Part shown: positions 1 through 13,302 of the stretch, one piece after another | How the letters are laid out: each line of letters opens with the position of its first letter | Position numbering within the stretch: the stretch's first letter is position 1 | Origin: Streptomyces sp. 71268 | GTDB lineage: Bacteria > Actinomycetota > Actinomycetes > Streptomycetales > Streptomycetaceae | Reading direction: 5' to 3' | NCBI RefSeq assembly: GCF_029392895.1 | Contig: NZ_CP114200.1 | Coordinates: forward strand, 6,454,501 to 6,518,500 | Length of the DNA: 64,000 bases | Program-made: the position numbers and the translations under genes | The notes under the pieces: generated by a model | What the model was told of the DNA's origin: nothing | The model's database searches: none | Seen by the model: only the letters and a program-made list of their open reading frames with translations

Positions 1-1155
1 GCCGCCGGGTTGTACGCCGGCTCGTCGCTGATCGGCGGACTGACCGACACCGCCTGGCTGTTGGTCGCCGTGCGCGCCGTGCAGGGCATCGGCGGATCGC
101 TGCTGTTCCCCGCCACCCTCTCGCTGATCACCACGATCTACGAGGAGGGCCCGCGCCGTAACAAGGCGCTGGCCGTGTGGGGCGCGGCCGGCGCCGGCGG
201 GCTGTGCTTCGGCTCGCTGCTCGGCGGCGTCCTGGTCGAGGCGTTCGGCTGGCCGTCGGTGTTCATGGTCAACGTTCCGCTGGCCGGGGCCATCGCGCTG
301 GCCGGGTGGCTGCTCTTCCCCGCCGACCCGCCGCGTTCGCGGGAGCGCGACTTCGACGCCCTGGGCGCCGTCACCGCGACCGCTGGCATCACGCTCCTGG
401 TGTTCCTGCTGGTCCGCGGGCCCGAGGTGGGCTGGACCAGCAAGGCCACCGTGCTGTGCGCGCTCAGCTCGGTGCTGCTGCTCGCGGCGTTCGCGGTCAT
501 CGAGGCGCGCACCCGCGATCCGCTCACCCCGGTGCGACTGCTCACGCACCGCTCCCTGGTGGCCGGAATGGCGCTGGCCGCGGTCTTCAACGCGACCTTC
601 GCCTCCGTCCCCTACTTCCTCACCCGCTACTTCCAGCTCGTGCACCACTACAGCGCGCTGGAGACCGGGTTGGCGTTCCTGCTGCCGGCCGTCATGGTCG
701 CGGCCGGGACCCAGGTCGGCGAGCGGGCGATCGCCGCCTTCGGCGTACGGGCCACGCTGCTCGGCGGGTTGCTGCTCGGCGCGGCCGGCGCGGTCGCGCT
801 CGCCGTGGCCTTCACCGACAGTGGCTCCTACGGGCGCCTGGTCCCCGGACTGGTGCTGCTCAGCCTCGGTCAGGGCGCGGCCTGGACCGCGCTGTGGATC
901 GTGGCCGCCTCCGGCGTCGCCCCGACCGACCAGGGCATCGCGTCGGGTCTGGCCTCCACGACGCTCCAGGTGGGCGGCGCCGTCGGGCTCGCGCTGCTGG
1001 TCGCCGTGGCCAACACGCGCAGCGACGGACTGGCCGGCGAGGCGCTGCGCGACGGGCTCGTCGACGGCGTACGCCTGGTCAGCTACCTGATCGCGGCCGG
1101 CATCTGCTGCGGGACGCTCGTGCTCCTCGCGCTCAGGAGGGCCCCGAGCCGGTAA
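1..1155 (+). CDS. MFS drug-type exporter (DHA2 family), 5' end outside window
   Basis: The reading frame is open from base 1, so the start codon and first membrane helices lie upstream. About 384 residues remain. Seen: a run of hydrophobic helices, a motif-C-like RAVQGIGG stretch near residue 25, and an antiporter-type segment with GGVLVEAFGWPSVF near residue 75. The order and spacing fit the EmrB/QacA (DHA2, 14-helix) class of proton-driven exporters, usually about 470-520 residues. It reads in the same direction as the isonitrile lipopeptide genes and ends about 125 bases before the ketosynthase, so export of the cluster product is the natural inference. The substrate cannot be told from the sequence. 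Confidence 0.85.
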   Translation, partial: AAGLYAGSSLIGGLTDTAWLLVAVRAVQGIGGSLLFPATLSLITTIYEEGPRRNKALAVWGAAGAGGLCFGSLLGGVLVEAFGWPSVFMVNVPLAGAIALAGWLLFPADPPRSRERDFDALGAVTATAGITLLVFLLVRGPEVGWTSKATVLCALSSVLLLAAFAVIEARTRDPLTPVRLLTHRSLVAGMALAAVFNATFASVPYFLTRYFQLVHHYSALETGLAFLLPAVMVAAGTQVGERAIAAFGVRATLLGGLLLGAAGAVALAVAFTDSGSYGRLVPGLVLLSLGQGAAWTALWIVAASGVAPTDQGIASGLASTTLQVGGAVGLALLVAVANTRSDGLAGEALRDGLVDGVRLVSYLIAAGICCGTLVLLALRRAPSR

Positions 1156-1281
1156 CGGCCCCGTCAACCGCCGGTCCCACGCCACCGCCCGCCACCGGTC
1201 GGGCCTCCACCCCTCACACCAGTACCCGACCGAACCCGCTGACTCCGCTTGCCGACCTGCTCGCCGATTGAGGAGACCGCT

Positions 1282-2427
1282 GTGCCCAGCGACGCCGCCC
1301 CACCGCCCGAACCCGACGAACGAGCCCTCGCGTACGCCCCGCGTGCGGCTGGCGCGCGGCCGGCGCGTGCCGCCGTGTTGTGCGGGCTCGCGGGTTGGCT
1401 GCCGCCGCGCATCGTCACCAACGACGAGTTGTCCACCTACCTCGACACCAGCGACGAGTGGATCGCCACCCGCACCGGCATCCGCCAGCGCCACTTCGCC
1501 GACCCCGGCCAGGCCACCTCGGACCTCGCCGTCGAGGCGGGCCGGCGCGCGCTGGAGTCGGCCGGCACCGAGCGCGTGGACGCCGTGGTCGTGGCCACCA
1601 CCACGCCCGACCGGAGCTGCCCGGCCACCGCCCCGCTGGTGGCCCACCGGCTCGGCCTGACCGGCGTCGCGGCCTTCGACGTCAGCGCCGTGTGCACCGG
1701 CTTCGTCTACGGGCTCGCCACCGCCGCCGGCCTGATCACCGCGGGCGTCGCCGAGCGCGTGCTCCTGATCGGCGCGGACACGTACACCACCATCATCGAC
1801 CCGCTGGACCGCGCGAACGCGATCATCTTCGGCGACGGCGCCGGGGCGGTCGTGCTGCGCGCCGGCGACGCCGACGAGCCCGGCGCCATCGGCCACTTCG
1901 ACCTCGGCAGCGACGGCGCCGAGGAAGAGATGATCATGGTGGCCGCTGGCGGCTCCCGGCAGCGCTCGCGCCGCGAGGAGCAGCCCAGCCACGCCGACCG
2001 GCACTTCTCGATGCAGGGCAGGGCGGTGTTCCGGCACGCGATCACACGCATGACCGGCTCCGTCCGCGCCTCGCTCGCCGCCGCCGAGTGGAAGGTCGAC
2101 GACGTCGACCACCTCGTGCCGCACCAGGCCAACCAGCGCATCCTGCGCGCGGTCGCCGACGATCTCGGCCTCCCGCGCGAGCGCTGCGTCTCCAACGTCG
2201 AGTCGGTCGGAAACACCGGTGCCGCCTCCATCCCGCTGGCGCTCGCGGACGCGGCGGCCGGCAACGTTATCGAGCCCGGGGACCGCGTGCTCCTCACCGC
2301 CTTCGGCGGTGGCCTGACCTGGGGCTCCTGCGTGCTGCGCTGGCCCGACCTGACACCCCGCACGCCGACCGCATCCGCGGCAGCCGCACCCGTAACCGCC
2401 CAAGAGGGAGGACCTCTCGCACCATGA
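1282..2427 (+). CDS. FabH-like beta-ketoacyl-ACP synthase III
   Basis: A 381-residue KAS III family protein. The GTG start at 1282 was chosen because a GAGGAG ribosome site lies just upstream; an earlier in-frame start at 1249 lacks one. The full catalytic triad is visible: Cys138 in SAVCTGF, His281 in PHQANQRI and Asn311 in GNTGAAS. Family role: decarboxylative condensation of malonyl-ACP with an acyl-CoA starter, giving a 3-ketoacyl-ACP. It overlaps the following carrier-protein gene by four bases (ATGA), so the two are probably translated together. The known five-gene isonitrile lipopeptide core has no KAS III. Here it may supply a short acyl chain such as acetoacetyl, the precursor of crotonyl, but no dedicated reductase or dehydratase is adjacent. 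Confidence 0.88.
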   Translation: MPSDAAPPPEPDERALAYAPRAAGARPARAAVLCGLAGWLPPRIVTNDELSTYLDTSDEWIATRTGIRQRHFADPGQATSDLAVEAGRRALESAGTERVDAVVVATTTPDRSCPATAPLVAHRLGLTGVAAFDVSAVCTGFVYGLATAAGLITAGVAERVLLIGADTYTTIIDPLDRANAIIFGDGAGAVVLRAGDADEPGAIGHFDLGSDGAEEEMIMVAAGGSRQRSRREEQPSHADRHFSMQGRAVFRHAITRMTGSVRASLAAAEWKVDDVDHLVPHQANQRILRAVADDLGLPRERCVSNVESVGNTGAASIPLALADAAAGNVIEPGDRVLLTAFGGGLTWGSCVLRWPDLTPRTPTASAAAAPVTAQEGGPLAP

Positions 2428-2660
2428 GCGCCACCTATGACCGACTCATCGCCCTGCTGACCAAGCTGCACGAGGCCCCGCCGGAGGACACCACCCCGGA
2501 CGCGACCTACGCGGAGCTCGACGTCGACTCGCTGACGCTCGTGGAGATCGTCATGCACGTCGAACGCGAGCTGGGCGTGACCATCGAGGACAGCGAACTG
2601 CACCCCGACCTCAGCCTCGGCGCCACGGCCAAGCTCATTGACGAGCGGCTTGCCGGATAG
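2424..2660 (+). CDS. acyl carrier protein (partner of the KAS III)
   Basis: A 78-residue carrier protein beginning inside the stop codon of the ketosynthase gene. The phosphopantetheine attachment site is Ser36 in the [10 protein letters not shown] motif, followed by the acidic helix-II pattern [12 protein letters not shown] typical of fatty-acid and polyketide carrier proteins. The overlap with the KAS III gene argues that the two proteins act as a pair, with this ACP holding malonyl or the growing ketoacyl group. It is distinct from the second carrier protein at 5955, which sits beside the acyl ligase and NRPS. The specific cargo is inferred from context only. Confidence 0.88.
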   Translation: MSATYDRLIALLTKLHEAPPEDTTPDATYAELDVDSLTLVEIVMHVERELGVTIEDSELHPDLSLGATAKLIDERLAG

Positions 2661-2730
2661 CCGTGCACGTCCTCCCCGAGCCAATTTCGACAAACACGGT
2701 TCACCTTTAACTCCCGGAAAGGCAGTCACC

Positions 2731-3618
2731 ATGGAGATCGTCCCGCAGGAAGGCAAGAAGCTCGGCGCGGCCGTGCACGGGTTCGACTACGCCAGCGCTT
2801 CTGAGGCGGACATCCAGAAGCTCAAGGAAACCGTCTACACGAAGAAAATCGCGGTGCTCAAGGGGCAGGACCTCGACCCCGCGCAATTCCTGGAGCTCGG
2901 CAAGCGGCTCGGCCGTCCCGAGACGTACTACGAGCCGATGTACCAGCACCCTGACGTGCCCGAGGTCTTCGTCTCGTCCAACGTTCCGAAGGACGGCAAG
3001 CAGATCGGCGTGCCGAAGACCGGTAAGTTCTGGCACGCGGACTACATGTTCATGCCGGACCCGTTCGGCATCACGCTGATCTACCCCCAGGTCATTCCGC
3101 AGAAGAACCGCGGAACGTACTTCATCGACATGGGCAAGGCGTACGAGGCGCTTCCCGAGGACCTCAAGAAGGCGGCCGAGGGCACGCGTTGCCGGCACTC
3201 CGTCCGCAAGTACTTCAAGATCCGCCCGCACGACGTCTACCGCCCGATCTCCGAGATCATCGAAGAGGTCGAGACCAAGACCCCGCCGGTGGTGCACCCC
3301 ACGACCTTCACCCACCCGATCACCGGTGAAACGATCCTCTACATCAGCGAGGGCTTCACCGTGGACATCGAGGACGCGGAGGGCAAGCCGCTGGAGACCG
3401 ACCTGCTGCACGACCTGTTCAAGGCCACCGGGCAGCTGGACGACACCTTCTCCAACGACAACATCCACCTGCAGAGCTTCGAGAAGGGCGACCTGCTGGT
3501 CTGGGACAACCGCAGCCTGATCCACCGCGCCCTGCACACCACCGCCCCCGAGCCCACCTCCTCGTTCCGGGTCACCGTGCACGACGAGCACAAGCTCTAC
3601 GACGGACTCACGGTCTGA
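2731..3618 (+). CDS. scoE: isonitrile-forming non-haem Fe(II)/2-oxoglutarate dioxygenase (ScoE-type)
   Basis: A 295-residue TauD-fold protein; the ATG at 2731 follows a GGAAAGGCAG ribosome site. The iron triad is His102-x-Asp104 in FWHADYMF and His265 in SLIHRALH; Arg280 is placed to bind 2-oxoglutarate. These positions equal the published ScoE residues H132, D134, H295 and R310 minus a constant 30. By the same offset, residues reported around the ScoE substrate are also kept: Tyr66, Tyr67, Tyr71, Arg127, Lys163 and His269. Family chemistry: two oxidative rounds plus decarboxylation turn the N-carboxymethyl (glycinyl) group of a 3-aminoacyl acid into an isonitrile. It overlaps the scoD-like gene by one base (TGATG). 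The match to ScoE rather than taurine dioxygenase is strong. Confidence 0.95.
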   Translation: MEIVPQEGKKLGAAVHGFDYASASEADIQKLKETVYTKKIAVLKGQDLDPAQFLELGKRLGRPETYYEPMYQHPDVPEVFVSSNVPKDGKQIGVPKTGKFWHADYMFMPDPFGITLIYPQVIPQKNRGTYFIDMGKAYEALPEDLKKAAEGTRCRHSVRKYFKIRPHDVYRPISEIIEEVETKTPPVVHPTTFTHPITGETILYISEGFTVDIEDAEGKPLETDLLHDLFKATGQLDDTFSNDNIHLQSFEKGDLLVWDNRSLIHRALHTTAPEPTSSFRVTVHDEHKLYDGLTV

Positions 3619-4175
3619 TGGCGACCCACACCGCCGAACGTGTCGTCGGGGACAAGCCGTCGGCACCCGAGTGGTACGCCACCGACCGCGAGCTGCTCCC
3701 GTTGGTGCTGCGCCCCTACAAAGAGAACTGCAAGTACCTGCTCTCCGCGGAGGTCAGCGCCAACGCGGGACTGGGCACGGCGCGTTGTGAGTTCGCCATT
3801 CCGGAGTCGTGCTACATCGACGACACCGGGCACCTCAACGCGGTCGAGGTGAACATCTGCTACAACCAGATGATGTATTACCTGGTCGCCAAGTCCGTGC
3901 AAGAGGGACTGATGCCGGGATTCGCCTCGTGGACGATGGAAGACTACTGGCGGCACCAGCTTCCGGATATCCTCATCGCCCGCTTCGGCAGCAATTTCCG
4001 GCGACCCATCAATCCCCGGTCGTTCTCCGGTGAGATGACGTTCCTCTCGCTCACCCGGCGTACTCCGGGCGGCGGCGATCCCATGCTGCTCGCCGAAACG
4101 TCGTACCGGTACTGGGACGCCGACGGCGGACGCTGCGACGGCGAGGCCACCCTCGCTTTCGTGGGTGTCGCTTAG
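3618..4175 (+). CDS. scoD: FcoT-like thioesterase-fold protein (ScoD-type glycine adduct enzyme)
   Basis: A 185-residue hot-dog-fold protein of the FcoT/ScoD group, starting at the A of the preceding stop codon. Visible family landmarks are the NAVEVNICYNQMMYYLVAK helix region near residues 75-93 and the C-terminal strand ending ETSYRYWDADGGRCDGEATLAFV. In characterised clusters the ScoD homologue adds glycine by Michael addition to an alpha,beta-unsaturated acyl group on the ScoB carrier and then hydrolyses the beta-glycinyl acid free, giving the ScoE substrate. In Mycobacterium tuberculosis the homologue is Rv0098 (FcoT). Position directly after scoE and translational overlap support the assignment. 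Confidence 0.92.
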   Translation: MATHTAERVVGDKPSAPEWYATDRELLPLVLRPYKENCKYLLSAEVSANAGLGTARCEFAIPESCYIDDTGHLNAVEVNICYNQMMYYLVAKSVQEGLMPGFASWTMEDYWRHQLPDILIARFGSNFRRPINPRSFSGEMTFLSLTRRTPGGGDPMLLAETSYRYWDADGGRCDGEATLAFVGVA

Positions 4176-4204
4176 CCGTCACCTTCACACAGCGATAACA
4201 CCTG

Positions 4205-4249
4205 CCGTGGTGCGGGCCGCCGAGAAAAGGGCGGCGGCCCGCACCACGG
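4205..4249 (+). terminator. 18-bp stem-loop inside the biosynthetic operon
   Basis: A perfect inverted repeat with left arm 4205-4222 and right arm 4232-4249 (each 18 nt, CCGTGGTGCGGGCCGCCG in the left arm) and a 9-nt loop, 29 bases after the scoD-like stop and 22 bases before the scoC-like start. There is no U-run, as is usual for actinomycete hairpins. It could be an intrinsic terminator with partial read-through, an RNA-stability element, or an attenuator that sets the ratio of the first genes to the ligase and NRPS. Confidence 0.75.
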
Positions 4250-4271
4250 ACCGAATGCGGAGGCGCAGGAC

Positions 4272-5909
4272 ATGGCCGATTCCACGATGACGCGTACAGC
4301 CGACGGCAGGCTCTACCACCCGAACCTGCACACCCTCGACGAGACGGCACGCTTCCACGCCGAGCGGCAGCCGGACGTACCGGCGGTGCTGTGCGAGGGC
4401 CGCGTCCTGACCTACGGGGACCTGCACCGGGAGAGCAACCGCATCGCGCACGCCATCGAGGCCGCGGGACTGGCGCCCGGCGCGCGCGTCGCCTACCTCG
4501 GCAAGGAATCCGAGCACTACTACGAGATCCTCTTCGGCTGCGCCAAGAGCCGGACCGTGCTCGTGCCCATCAACTGGCGCCTGACCGCGCCCGAGGTCAG
4601 CCACATCCTGCGCGACTCCGGCAGCGAACTCCTCTTCCTGGAGGAGGAGTTCGCCCCCGTCATCGACCGGGTGCCGGACGCCGTGCCCACCACGGTGGTC
4701 CGGCTGAGCACCGGCGCGGGCCCCGCCACCGCCGGCGAGGACGCGCCCAGCGCCACGGCCGTCGACTTCGCCGCCTGGAAGGGCGCGCACCCCGACACCG
4801 AGGTGAACCGCCCGGCGACCCCCGACACCCCCGTCGCCCAGATCTACACCAGCGGCACCACCGGCCTGCCCAAGGGCGTGGTCCTGGCCCACCGCAGCTT
4901 CTTCGCCATCCGCGACGCGCTCGCCTCGCAGGGCCTGGACTGGATCGACTGGCGCCCCGGCGACATCGCCCTGATCGGCATCCCCGGCTTCCACGTGGGC
5001 GGCCTGTGGTGGGCCACGCAGAACTTCAGCGCTGGCGTGACCGTCGTCGCCATGCGCGCCTTCGCGCCGCACCAGGCCAACGCGCTGATCAAGGACCTGG
5101 GCATCACCACCGCCTGCGTGGTGCCCGCGATGCTGCGCATGATGCTGGCCGAACCCGGCGTGAGCCCGGAGCACTTCAGCACGCTGCGCAAGATCGTCTA
5201 CGGCGGTTCACCCATCTCCGAGGCGCTGCTCGAACAGAGCCTCGCCCTCTTCGGCTGCGAGTTCGCCCAGATCTACGGCCTCACCGAGACCGGCAACACC
5301 GCCGTGTGCCTGCCCCCCGCCGACCACGTGCCGGGACACCCCCGGATGAAGGCCGCCGGCCACCCGTACCCGGGCGTGCGCGCCAAGGTCATCGACGGGG
5401 ACGGCAAGGAACTGCCCGTCGGGACCGTCGGCGAGGTGTGCCTGGCCACCCCGGCCCGCATGGTCGAGTACTGGGGCCTTCCCGACAAGACCCGCGAGAC
5501 GCTGGTCGGCGAGTGGATCCACACCGGCGACGCCGGCTATATCGACGCCGACGGCTACGTGTTCATCAGCGACCGGATCAAGGACGCCGTCATCGTCGCG
5601 GGCGAGAACGTCTACCCCGCCGAGATCGAGGGCGCCCTCGAGGCGCACCCCGGCGTGCGCGAGGCGTGCGTGGTGGGCGCGCCCGACGAGCGCTGGGGCG
5701 AGACCATCCACGCCTTCGTCGTCGCCGTCCCCGGCGAGCAGCCGACCCCCCGGGACCTGCACCGCTTCCTGGTGGACCGGCTCGCCAGCTTCAAGCTCCC
5801 CGCCAAGTACGAGTTCATCGACCAGGTGCCGCGCAACCCCAGCGGCAAGATCCTCCGCCGCGAACTGCGCGACCGCTTCTGGAAGGACGCGGACCGCAAG
5901 GTCAACTGA
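4272..5909 (+). CDS. scoC: fatty acyl-CoA/ACP ligase (ScoC/FadD10-type)
   Basis: A 545-residue member of the ANL adenylating superfamily; the ATG at 4272 has GGAGGCGCAGG upstream. Core motifs: P-loop YTSGTTGLPKG from residue 192; YGLTETG near 337; HTGDAGYIDADGY and DRIKDAVIVAGENVYP near 418-448; and the C-terminal catalytic Lys526 in NPSGKILRREL. Family role: activates a fatty acid or the isonitrile acid as an acyl-adenylate and loads it on the carrier protein ScoB, which is the next gene (45 bases downstream). The mycobacterial counterpart is FadD10 (Rv0099). Chain length of the acyl substrate cannot be read from the sequence with confidence. Confidence 0.92.
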   Translation: MADSTMTRTADGRLYHPNLHTLDETARFHAERQPDVPAVLCEGRVLTYGDLHRESNRIAHAIEAAGLAPGARVAYLGKESEHYYEILFGCAKSRTVLVPINWRLTAPEVSHILRDSGSELLFLEEEFAPVIDRVPDAVPTTVVRLSTGAGPATAGEDAPSATAVDFAAWKGAHPDTEVNRPATPDTPVAQIYTSGTTGLPKGVVLAHRSFFAIRDALASQGLDWIDWRPGDIALIGIPGFHVGGLWWATQNFSAGVTVVAMRAFAPHQANALIKDLGITTACVVPAMLRMMLAEPGVSPEHFSTLRKIVYGGSPISEALLEQSLALFGCEFAQIYGLTETGNTAVCLPPADHVPGHPRMKAAGHPYPGVRAKVIDGDGKELPVGTVGEVCLATPARMVEYWGLPDKTRETLVGEWIHTGDAGYIDADGYVFISDRIKDAVIVAGENVYPAEIEGALEAHPGVREACVVGAPDERWGETIHAFVVAVPGEQPTPRDLHRFLVDRLASFKLPAKYEFIDQVPRNPSGKILRRELRDRFWKDADRKVN

Positions 5910-5954
5910 CCGCCGTCGCCGCAGCCCCTGCCCCGCTACCCAAGAGAGAACGAC

Positions 5955-6198
5955 ATGTCTGAGCCCTTGACGCTGGCGACCTTCCGCGCCGACCTCGCGG
6001 AGGTGCTGCACCAGCAGCCGGATGAAGTAGACCTCGACGAGAACCCCCTGTACGCGGGCCTGGACTCGCTGCGCATCGTCACCCTGGCCGAACGCTGGCG
6101 CTCGGCCGGCGCCGAGGTCAGCTTCGTGGAGCTGGCCGAGCGCACGTCGTTCGCCCAGTGGTGGGACCTGATCGCCGAACGCCAGGCGGGAGTCGAAC

Positions 6199-6212
<14 letters not shown>
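5955..6212 (+). CDS. scoB: acyl carrier protein of the isonitrile pathway (ScoB-type)
   Basis: An 85-residue phosphopantetheine carrier; attachment Ser38 is in YAGLDSLRIVTLAERW, the GLDSLR form typical of NRPS-associated carrier proteins. It is preceded by a good AAGAGAG site and its end overlaps the NRPS start by 14 bases, so translation is coupled. Role by homology: holds the unsaturated acyl chain for glycine addition by the ScoD-type enzyme, and later the isonitrile acyl chain for condensation by the NRPS. It is clearly different from the carrier protein at 2424, with a longer N-terminal helix and different motif, so the cluster has two carriers. Confidence 0.92.
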
Positions 6213-10941
<4,729 letters not shown>

Positions 10942-10960
10942 GGCATCCCGGGAACTGGGC

Positions 10961-10993
10961 CGGACTCCGCCACGACTACTGAGGCGGAGTCCG
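10961..10993 (+). terminator. stem-loop between NRPS and uptake operon
   Basis: Inverted repeat with left arm 10961-10971 (CGGACTCCGCC) and right arm 10983-10993, an 11-bp perfect stem and 11-nt loop, 19 bases after the NRPS stop and 21 bases before the lipoprotein start. It most simply ends the biosynthetic transcript. Because it lies just before the GAGGAG site of the transporter lipoprotein, it could also modulate read-through into the uptake genes. Confidence 0.65.
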
Positions 10994-11014
10994 ACCCACC
11001 CCCGAGGAGCCCGC

Positions 11015-12067
11015 ATGCATAGGAAACGGCCCGCCATGGCGGTGCTGGCCGGAGCGCTCTGCCTGGTCACAGCGGCCTGCGGCGGAAGTTCGACGTCCGC
11101 CACGACCGAGAACGCCGCCAAGGGCGAACGCTCCGGCGCCGGCTACCCCGTCACGCTGAAGAACTGCGGGCGCAGCACCACGTACACCAAGGCGCCCAGC
11201 CGCGTCGTCGTCATGAACGGCGCCTCCGTCGCCGAGGTCTCCGCGCTGCTCGCGCTCGGCCTCGGCGACCGCGTCGTGGCCAACCAGCAGTCGTACGGTG
11301 CCTCCGAGGTGAAGGGTCGCGCCGAGGCCATCGCGAAGCTGCCCGACGGCGGCGTCAAGCCCAACGACGCCTTCGACATCCCGCGCGAGGCGATGCTGGG
11401 CCTGCGGCCCGACCTGGTGCTCTCCACCACCGCGTACGGTTTCTCCTCGGGCAACGGCTTCGCCACCCGGGACGACCTGGCCTCCGTCGCGGCCAACAGC
11501 TACGTCTCGCCGCAGGGCTGCGACGAGGACACCTCGAAGATGACCATCGAGGACAGCTACCAACTCCTGCGCGACCTGGGCAAGATCTTCCAGGTCGAGG
11601 AGCGCGCGGAGAAGCTGATCGCCGACTCGAAGCGGAAGATCGCCGACGTCTCCCGCAGGATCCAGGCCAAGGGCGGCAAGCAGCCCCGCGTCATGGTGGT
11701 CTTCTCCAACATGTCGATGGGCGCCAACGACTTCAGCTCCGTCGCGGCCAACGGGATCTGGAACGACCTCCTGAACAAGGCCGGCGGCACCAACGCCTTC
11801 GCCACGGTCACCAAGAACACCTTCGCCGACCTCAGCAAGGAGAAGGTCGCGGCCGAGCCCGTGGACGCGCTGGTGGTCATCGGCTACCAGGACAAGAACC
11901 CGGCGGCCTTCGCCCGCAAGCTGCTGCGGGACTTCCCGCAGTGGCCCGCCGCCAAGAACAACCGGTACGTCACCCTCTCCGACTCGGCCTACCTGGGGCC
12001 CAGCAACGACCTGGCCGTGACGAAGATCGGCGAGATGCTGCACCCCGAGGCGCTGGGGGAGCGGTGA
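11015..12067 (+). CDS. metal-complex/siderophore-type ABC transporter binding lipoprotein (FecB/BtuF fold)
   Basis: A 350-residue secreted lipoprotein. The ATG at 11015 follows GAGGAG. A signal peptide (HRKRP, then a hydrophobic core) ends in lipobox VTAAC with Cys22 as the lipid anchor, and a Ser/Thr-rich linker follows. The mature part has the periplasmic-binding pattern SRVVVMNGASVAEVSALLALGLGDRVVA and a later lobe ending with the GEMLHPEAL helix, as in class III binding proteins for siderophores and cobalamin. It overlaps the permease gene by four bases (GTGA). Next to an isonitrile lipopeptide cluster, capture of the metal-loaded product is the likely role; the ligand itself is inference. 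Confidence 0.88.
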   Translation: MHRKRPAMAVLAGALCLVTAACGGSSTSATTENAAKGERSGAGYPVTLKNCGRSTTYTKAPSRVVVMNGASVAEVSALLALGLGDRVVANQQSYGASEVKGRAEAIAKLPDGGVKPNDAFDIPREAMLGLRPDLVLSTTAYGFSSGNGFATRDDLASVAANSYVSPQGCDEDTSKMTIEDSYQLLRDLGKIFQVEERAEKLIADSKRKIADVSRRIQAKGGKQPRVMVVFSNMSMGANDFSSVAANGIWNDLLNKAGGTNAFATVTKNTFADLSKEKVAAEPVDALVVIGYQDKNPAAFARKLLRDFPQWPAAKNNRYVTLSDSAYLGPSNDLAVTKIGEMLHPEALGER

Positions 12068-13302
12068 GCGCGCAGGCAGCGGAGGAGCCCTACCCGCCCC
12101 GGACACCGCACGCGAAAGCCGCGAGCGCCCCGCCGGGCCGGGCCGCCCGCTCGCTGGCCGGCGCCCTGCCGCGCGCCCTCGCCGCCCGTGGCGCGACCGA
12201 CACCGCGACCGACACCAGGCCCGGGCCCACCCCGTCGGCCAAGCGCCGCACGCCGCGCCGGGTCAAGGGGCCGCGCATCCTCAACGTACCCACCGGGCCG
12301 CTGCTCGTCGGCCTGCTCGCGGTGCTCGCCGGCACGATGATGGTGGCCATCAGCATCGGCTCGGTCACCATCCCGGTCGTCGACGTGTGGCGCATCGTCT
12401 GGCACCACCTCACCGGCGCGGGCGCCACCGCGGACCCCGCCCTGGACCAGATCGTCTGGAACTTCCGCACCCCGCGCGTGGTGCTCGCCGCCCTGGTCGG
12501 CGCCGGCCTCGCGGTCTCCGGCGTGGTCCTCCAGGCCGTGGTGGCCAACCCGCTCGCCGACCCGTACGTCCTCGGCGTCTCCTCCGGCGCCTCGCTGGGC
12601 GCCGTCATGGTCATCACCATGGCCGGCGGCGCGCTGGGCGGGCTCGGCGTCTCGGCCGCGGCCTTCGCCGGCGCGATGGTCGCCGTGGCACTGGTCTTCG
12701 TGCTCGGCCTGACCAGGGGCCGGCTCGCCCCCACCCGCCTCGTGCTCTCCGGCGTGGCCGTCGGCTACCTCTTCCTCGCCGGCACCAGCTACCTCCAACT
12801 CCAGGCCACGCCCACCGAGTTGCGCTCGGTGATGTTCTGGATGCTGGGCAGCGTCGCGGGCGCCAAGTGGGACCAGCTCGGCCTGGTCAGCACCGTGGTC
12901 GTGACCAGCACGGTCTTCCTGGCCCTGTTCGGCCGCCAGCTCAACGCGCTGCTGGCCGGCGACGAGTCGGCCACCGCGCTCGGCGTGGACGTGCACCGGC
13001 TGCGGGGCGCGCTGCTCGTGCTGTCCTCGTTGCTCACCGGCACCGTGATCGCCGTCGCCGGCGGCATCGGTTTCGTTGGCCTGATGATTCCCCATCTGGT
13101 ACGGCTGGCCGTGGGCGCGGATCACCGCAGGCTGCTGCCGCTGGCCGCGGTCGTCGGGGCCATCTATCTCGTCGTTGTCGATCTGTTGTCGCGCACCGTT
13201 AACCGGCCAAATGAGTTGCCGCTCGGCATCCTTACGGCGCTTTTCGGGGCACCCTTCTTCCTGTGGCTGCTGCGTCGCAACAAGACGCTTGATGCCTCGT
13301 GA
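12064..13302 (+). CDS. FecCD-family ABC transporter permease
   Basis: A 412-residue permease starting at the GTG that overlaps the lipoprotein stop. The first 75 residues are a charged, Pro/Ala/Arg-rich cytosolic extension not usual in the family. After it come about nine to ten membrane helices with FecCD landmarks: FRTPRVVLAALVGAGLAVSG, ANPLADPYVLGVSSGASLGA (the segment contacting the ATPase) and the C-terminal GFVGLMIPHLVRL region. Function: channel of a binding-protein-dependent importer for an iron, copper or other chelate. It is coupled to a 60-codon reading frame and then the ATPase. Confidence 0.9.
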   Translation: MSAQAAEEPYPPRTPHAKAASAPPGRAARSLAGALPRALAARGATDTATDTRPGPTPSAKRRTPRRVKGPRILNVPTGPLLVGLLAVLAGTMMVAISIGSVTIPVVDVWRIVWHHLTGAGATADPALDQIVWNFRTPRVVLAALVGAGLAVSGVVLQAVVANPLADPYVLGVSSGASLGAVMVITMAGGALGGLGVSAAAFAGAMVAVALVFVLGLTRGRLAPTRLVLSGVAVGYLFLAGTSYLQLQATPTELRSVMFWMLGSVAGAKWDQLGLVSTVVVTSTVFLALFGRQLNALLAGDESATALGVDVHRLRGALLVLSSLLTGTVIAVAGGIGFVGLMIPHLVRLAVGADHRRLLPLAAVVGAIYLVVVDLLSRTVNRPNELPLGILTALFGAPFFLWLLRRNKTLDAS

